From: Rhodothermales bacterium
GTDB taxonomy: Bacteria > Bacteroidota > Rhodothermia > Rhodothermales > JANQRZ01
DNA: 64,000 bases
Assembly: GCA_039944855.1 (NCBI GenBank)
Contig: JBDUXZ010000031.1
Span: 124,001 to 188,000, forward strand
Direction: 5' to 3'
Below are positions 60,687-64,000 of the stretch, piece by piece (within the stretch, counting starts at the first letter, position 1; every line of letters starts with the position of its first letter). Under the pieces are notes generated by a model, which had not been told where the DNA came from, ran no database searches, and saw only the letters and a program-made list of their open reading frames with translations. The translations under genes were made by a program, and so were the position numbers.

Positions 60687-61994
60687 ATGCCCCGCGGACT
60701 CGCTCTCCTCACTGTGCTAGCGCTCGGGCTGCTCGCTGCCTGCGCACCGACCAACCAAGTCGGCACGGTAGCGCCGGAGAAGCTCGACCGCGCTATTGAT
60801 CGGGCCCGGGCCGACCTCGTCCGCCGGCCCAACGACGCGGGCGCGCTCCGCGACCTCGGCGCGCTCCTCGCGCAAGCGGAGCGCTTCGACGATGCCGCTC
60901 AATATCTCCGGCAGGCGTACGTCGAAGACCGGGACGATCCGAAGACGCTCTACTACCTCGGCCTCCTCAACGAGGCGGAAGGGGATCCCGGGGAGGCACT
61001 TCAGTTTTACGGCCGATTCGAGGACATCTCTCCGCGGTCGGCGTTCCGGCCGTTGTTGAAAGGGCGCTACGAATCGCTCGTCCGCGAACAGATCGAGCAG
61101 GAGATGGGGTCCCTCGCAGCCCGCGAGGACTCGCTCGCTACGGCCGAGGCGTCGCCCCAGACCGTTGCCGTGTTCCCGTTCGCCTACCGTGGGAGCGACC
61201 TCCGCTACGCGCCGCTCGGCCGCGGGTTGGGAGAGATGGTGCAGGCCGACCTCGCCGGCATCGGCGGGCTGCAGGTGGTGGAGCGGCTCCGGCTCCAGTC
61301 GTTGCTGGACGAGCTTTCGCTTTCGCAGTCCGAGGCGTTCAACCCGGCCACGACGCCGCGCGTGGGCCGGCTCCTCCGCGCTGGTCGTGCCGTCGGCGGC
61401 TCCTTCGACGTCGAGGACCGCGACCTCCGGATCGATGCCGCGCTGTGGAACTGGGCGGTGCAACCAACGCCAAACCTGCAGTCGCGGTCGGACAACCTCA
61501 ACGATCTCTTTCAACTGAAGCGCGAGGTTGTGCTCGCCCTCGTGGAGCAGATGGGCGTGCCCCTCACCGCCGAAGAGCGGGCGATGTTCGACGCGGTGCC
61601 CACACGTAACCTCCAGGCCTTCCTCCTCTACTCCCGCGGGTTGGAAGAGGAGGACGCCGGGAATTTCGCCGCGGCGACCGGGCTCTTCCGCGAAGCTGTG
61701 AAGCTCGACCCGTCGTTCGAGCGTGCCGCCGATGCATCGGCGCGCGCTGATGCCGTCGACAAAGCGGGCGGGTCGATCCAGAACGGACTCGCCGCGGCCC
61801 GCTCCCTCGAAAACTTCGGGGGGATCGACCTCGTCGGCAGCCGCCTCGGCAAGCTGAACGATAGCATCGGGTCTGCCTTCATTCCGGGCACCGGGGGCGG
61901 ACGGGATGACCCGTCCGGGGAAGCAGCGGCGGCCACGAGCACCTTCGAGCCGCTCCCCCTCCCGCCGTCACCGCCGCCGCCGGGCGGCAACTGA
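60687..61994 (+). CDS. CsgG/TolB-like lipoprotein with TPR
   Basis: 435 residues. Lipoprotein signal (GLLAACAP; Cys19). TPR-like helices (RDLGALLAQAERFDDAAQYLRQAYVED), a CsgG/TolB-like core (QTVAVFPFAYRGSDLRYAPLGRGLGEM, VERLRLQSLLDELSLSQSEAF) and another TPR near the C-terminus (FAAATGLFREAVKLDPSFERA), with a Pro-rich end. Divergent paralogue of the previous gene; together a probable envelope pair downstream of the kinase. Confidence 0.78.
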   Translation: MPRGLALLTVLALGLLAACAPTNQVGTVAPEKLDRAIDRARADLVRRPNDAGALRDLGALLAQAERFDDAAQYLRQAYVEDRDDPKTLYYLGLLNEAEGDPGEALQFYGRFEDISPRSAFRPLLKGRYESLVREQIEQEMGSLAAREDSLATAEASPQTVAVFPFAYRGSDLRYAPLGRGLGEMVQADLAGIGGLQVVERLRLQSLLDELSLSQSEAFNPATTPRVGRLLRAGRAVGGSFDVEDRDLRIDAALWNWAVQPTPNLQSRSDNLNDLFQLKREVVLALVEQMGVPLTAEERAMFDAVPTRNLQAFLLYSRGLEEEDAGNFAAATGLFREAVKLDPSFERAADASARADAVDKAGGSIQNGLAAARSLENFGGIDLVGSRLGKLNDSIGSAFIPGTGGGRDDPSGEAAAATSTFEPLPLPPSPPPPGGN

Positions 61995-62032
61995 TGGGTC
62001 ACGAGTGATATGAAGTCAACAGGGATTGAAAT

Positions 62033-63691
62033 ATGAAACGAATGGTACGGATCGTCGCAGCGCTCGCCGTCCTCCTCGGAGGAGCGGACCTGCGCGCACA
62101 GGACTTCGAGATCGAAGAACTCTCGGTTCCCATCCCCGGTGAGGAGTTAGAGGCTACGGTGACCGTGTTTGTTGATGGCCCCGTTTCCAATGGCCGGCTG
62201 TTTTACCGCCCCACGGGCGAGGTGCAGTACGAATCGGTGGTGCCACAGCAGACCGGCAATATGTTCAGCGTCGTGATCCCGGCGTCGGCGGTGACCGAGC
62301 GCGGGCTCGACATCTACGGCGAGTACGCCGAGGATGGGGAACTGCGCACGTACCCTGAGCAGAACGCGGCGGAGAACCCCTACCGCCTCCCGGTCTACCT
62401 TGGCTCGTTCGAGGTGCCCATCGAGCTGGCACCCCGCCAGTATCGGATGGTCTCGGTGGCCGCCGACCTCGGCACGGGCACAGCCGATGGGGAACTCACC
62501 GACGACTTTGGCACCCCGGACATCGCGCGGTGGCGCGCAGCCCGGTGGGACCCGGCGCAGGAAGCGTATGTGGAGATTCCCGGAGCAGCGAGTTCCCTGA
62601 CGGAAGGGGCTGCGTTCTGGCTCATCACTGCCACCGGCGGTGCGTTCGATATCGACGCGGCCTCGTCGACCAACCCGGACTCGTTGCCGTCCATCACACT
62701 CCTACCGGGGTTCAATCAGATCGGCAACCCGTACGCCTTCCCGATTGCGTGGGACGACGTGCGGGGCGGAGCGGACGTAGGACCGTTGCTGGCCTTCAAT
62801 CCAGCGTCCGGCGACTACGACGTGGCGTCTACGCTCGAGCCGTGGACGGGGTACTTCGTCCAGAGCTTCGAAGTGCAGCCCGTCACCTTTCTCGTGCCGC
62901 CGCGTGAATCCGTGGGCGGAGGGGCCGTGCAGGCACCGGAGACGGACTACATCGTTCACATCGGTGCTCGGATGGGAGATCGCGCCGATCTCCACAACGT
63001 CGTCGGGTTCGCCGCGACGGCCGCTACGGGTCGGGACCGGCTGGACCTTGGCGAGCCGCCGCCCATCGGGGAGCACGTCCGCGTGAGCGTGATCGAGAAC
63101 GGCGAGCGGTGGATGCGGAGCTTGAAGCCCGTCCGTGCGGATGGCGAAATGTGGGACGTCGAGGTGACGGCGTCAGAAGAACTGCTCACGAGCGGGACGC
63201 AGCGCGTCACGGTGTCGCTGAGCGAAGAGGGCGTCCGGCCCGACGGGTTCGAACTGTATGTGATCGATCTCGATCGCGGGACGGCCGTGCAGCGGGTCGG
63301 CAACACGTTCGAGGTGGCGCTGAGCCGGGACGCACCGCTGCGTCGGCTGCGGCTGATTGCAGGGACGGAAGCGTTCGCCCGTACCGGCAGCGAGGGCGCA
63401 CCGCTCGAGTTCACCGGCTTCGCCCTCGATGCGAACTACCCCAACCCCTTCGCGGAGCAGACGACCATCAGCTACCGCCTCGACGCGCGCGGCCCCGCCA
63501 CGCTCGAGGTGTTCGACCTCCTCGGGCGCCGCGTGCGCGTGCTCGCCGATGGCGACCACAACGCCGGGGCTCACAGCGTCGAGTGGGACGCCCGTGATGC
63601 GTCCGGACGCACGGTCTCGAACGGGCTCTACCTCGTCCGCCTCCGCGCTGGCGATGCTTCTGCGACGCGCCGAGCGTCCGTCCTCCGCTAA
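62033..63691 (+). CDS. Secreted protein with T9SS-type C-terminal sorting domain
   Basis: 552 residues. Signal peptide (ending near LRAQD). Beta-rich middle of unknown function with an ALVEPWTGYFV-like segment reading LEPWTGYFVQSF. C-terminal sorting domain: NYPNPFAEQTTISYRL, FDLLGRRVRVLADG, NGLYLVRLRAG, ending in basic residues. Exported by the type IX system if present in this organism. AGGGATTG upstream is a weak ribosome site. Outside the T6SS operon by function. Confidence 0.85.
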   Translation: MKRMVRIVAALAVLLGGADLRAQDFEIEELSVPIPGEELEATVTVFVDGPVSNGRLFYRPTGEVQYESVVPQQTGNMFSVVIPASAVTERGLDIYGEYAEDGELRTYPEQNAAENPYRLPVYLGSFEVPIELAPRQYRMVSVAADLGTGTADGELTDDFGTPDIARWRAARWDPAQEAYVEIPGAASSLTEGAAFWLITATGGAFDIDAASSTNPDSLPSITLLPGFNQIGNPYAFPIAWDDVRGGADVGPLLAFNPASGDYDVASTLEPWTGYFVQSFEVQPVTFLVPPRESVGGGAVQAPETDYIVHIGARMGDRADLHNVVGFAATAATGRDRLDLGEPPPIGEHVRVSVIENGERWMRSLKPVRADGEMWDVEVTASEELLTSGTQRVTVSLSEEGVRPDGFELYVIDLDRGTAVQRVGNTFEVALSRDAPLRRLRLIAGTEAFARTGSEGAPLEFTGFALDANYPNPFAEQTTISYRLDARGPATLEVFDLLGRRVRVLADGDHNAGAHSVEWDARDASGRTVSNGLYLVRLRAGDASATRRASVLR

Positions 63692-63705
63692 ACCCTTCCG
63701 AACCC

Positions 63706-64000
63706 GTGAGACACCTCCTCCTGTTCGCCCTCCTCGCTACGCTGACGGCCCCACTCGCCGTGGGACAGCCGACGTCGCTATACGCGAGCGCTGATCGTCA
63801 GCCCATCCGGGTTTCGATGGAGGGGCTCTACCAGCGCTTCTCCGACGATGGGGAGGACATCAGCGAGTTCAGCGTGCCCCTGGGCATCTTCCTCCCCATC
63901 GGGAACGCAGTCGCGCTCAGCTTGCAGACGAACTATGCGTCGGTGAGCGGGAGCGACGTCACGACCGTTTCCGGGCTGGGCGACGTGCAGTTCGTCGCGA
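63706..64000 (+). CDS. Outer-membrane beta-barrel-like protein, N-terminal fragment (partial)
   Basis: Starts at a GTG at 63706, 14 bases after the T9SS-gene stop, and is cut by the window edge after 98 complete codons. Signal peptide (RHLLLFALLATLTAPLAVGQ) followed by short amphipathic strands (VSMEGLYQRFSDDG, EFSVPLGIFLPIGN, ALSLQTNYASVSG). Family undetermined. Confidence 0.6.
   Translation, partial: MRHLLLFALLATLTAPLAVGQPTSLYASADRQPIRVSMEGLYQRFSDDGEDISEFSVPLGIFLPIGNAVALSLQTNYASVSGSDVTTVSGLGDVQFVA

Noticed and set aside
1-64000. tRNA, rRNA, insertion sequences, prophage or integrase
   Set aside because: None recognised on either strand by eye; a dedicated RNA and transposase scan could still find something small.

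Overview
High-GC bacterial chromosome segment. Three signs point to the Bacteroidota/Rhodothermota side of the tree, with Rhodothermota such as Rubricoccaceae or Rhodothermaceae as the best guess. Two secreted proteins end in type IX secretion (T9SS)-style C-terminal sorting domains (9675-11273 minus, 62033-63691 plus). Candidate promoters look like the Bacteroidota -33 TTG / -7 TAnnTTTG type. Shine-Dalgarno sequences are mostly weak, with one striking exception at hcp. The taxonomic call is inference; no rRNA or tRNA gene was seen.

Region 1 (1-11.3 kb) is ordinary chromosomal background, mostly on the minus strand. It holds a partial SAM methyltransferase, a DinB-fold protein, a murein L,D-transpeptidase, a CYTH-domain protein, a C39/papain-like protein, a PAS protein, a HhH-GPD repair protein, hemB, a SpoT-like HD protein, cysS, sufE, a type IB topoisomerase and a T9SS-sorted surface protein. 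Three small palindromic intergenic elements flank hemB.

Region 2 (11.4-60.6 kb, all plus strand) is a very complete type VI secretion locus of the TssJ/L/M-containing (T6SS-i) type. The order is tagH(FHA)-tssJ-tssK-tssL-tssM-tagF-tssA-tssB-tssC-hcp-tssE-vgrG1, then a first cargo module: DUF6484, DUF2169, DUF4150/PAAR-like, a pseudo-ketoacyl synthase, an AHH nuclease, an Imm11-like protein, an Imm49-like protein and a TIGR02270-like HEAT protein. Then tssF-tssG-clpV, two very long VgrGs, PAAR, and a second cargo module: Rhs-like, pentapeptide-repeat, DUF2169, and a natural TssB-TssC fusion. It closes with a regulatory block: an FHA-TM-lytic transglycosylase fusion, a PP2C phosphatase, a Ser/Thr kinase with PEGA repeats, and two CsgG/TolB-like envelope proteins.

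Region 3 (62.0-64.0 kb) has a second T9SS-sorted protein and the start of an outer-membrane beta-barrel-like protein cut by the window edge.

How it fits together: TssJLM forms the envelope complex; TssAEFGK with VgrG/PAAR forms the baseplate and spike; Hcp/TssBC forms the tube and sheath, recycled by ClpV. The two DUF2169 proteins probably load two cargo sets. Kinase, phosphatase, two FHA proteins and TagF suggest threonine-phosphorylation control. The least conventional parts are the FHA-TM-transglycosylase fusion, the extra fused TssB-TssC sheath-like protein, and a ketoacyl-synthase-like protein lacking its active-site cysteine among the cargo adaptors.
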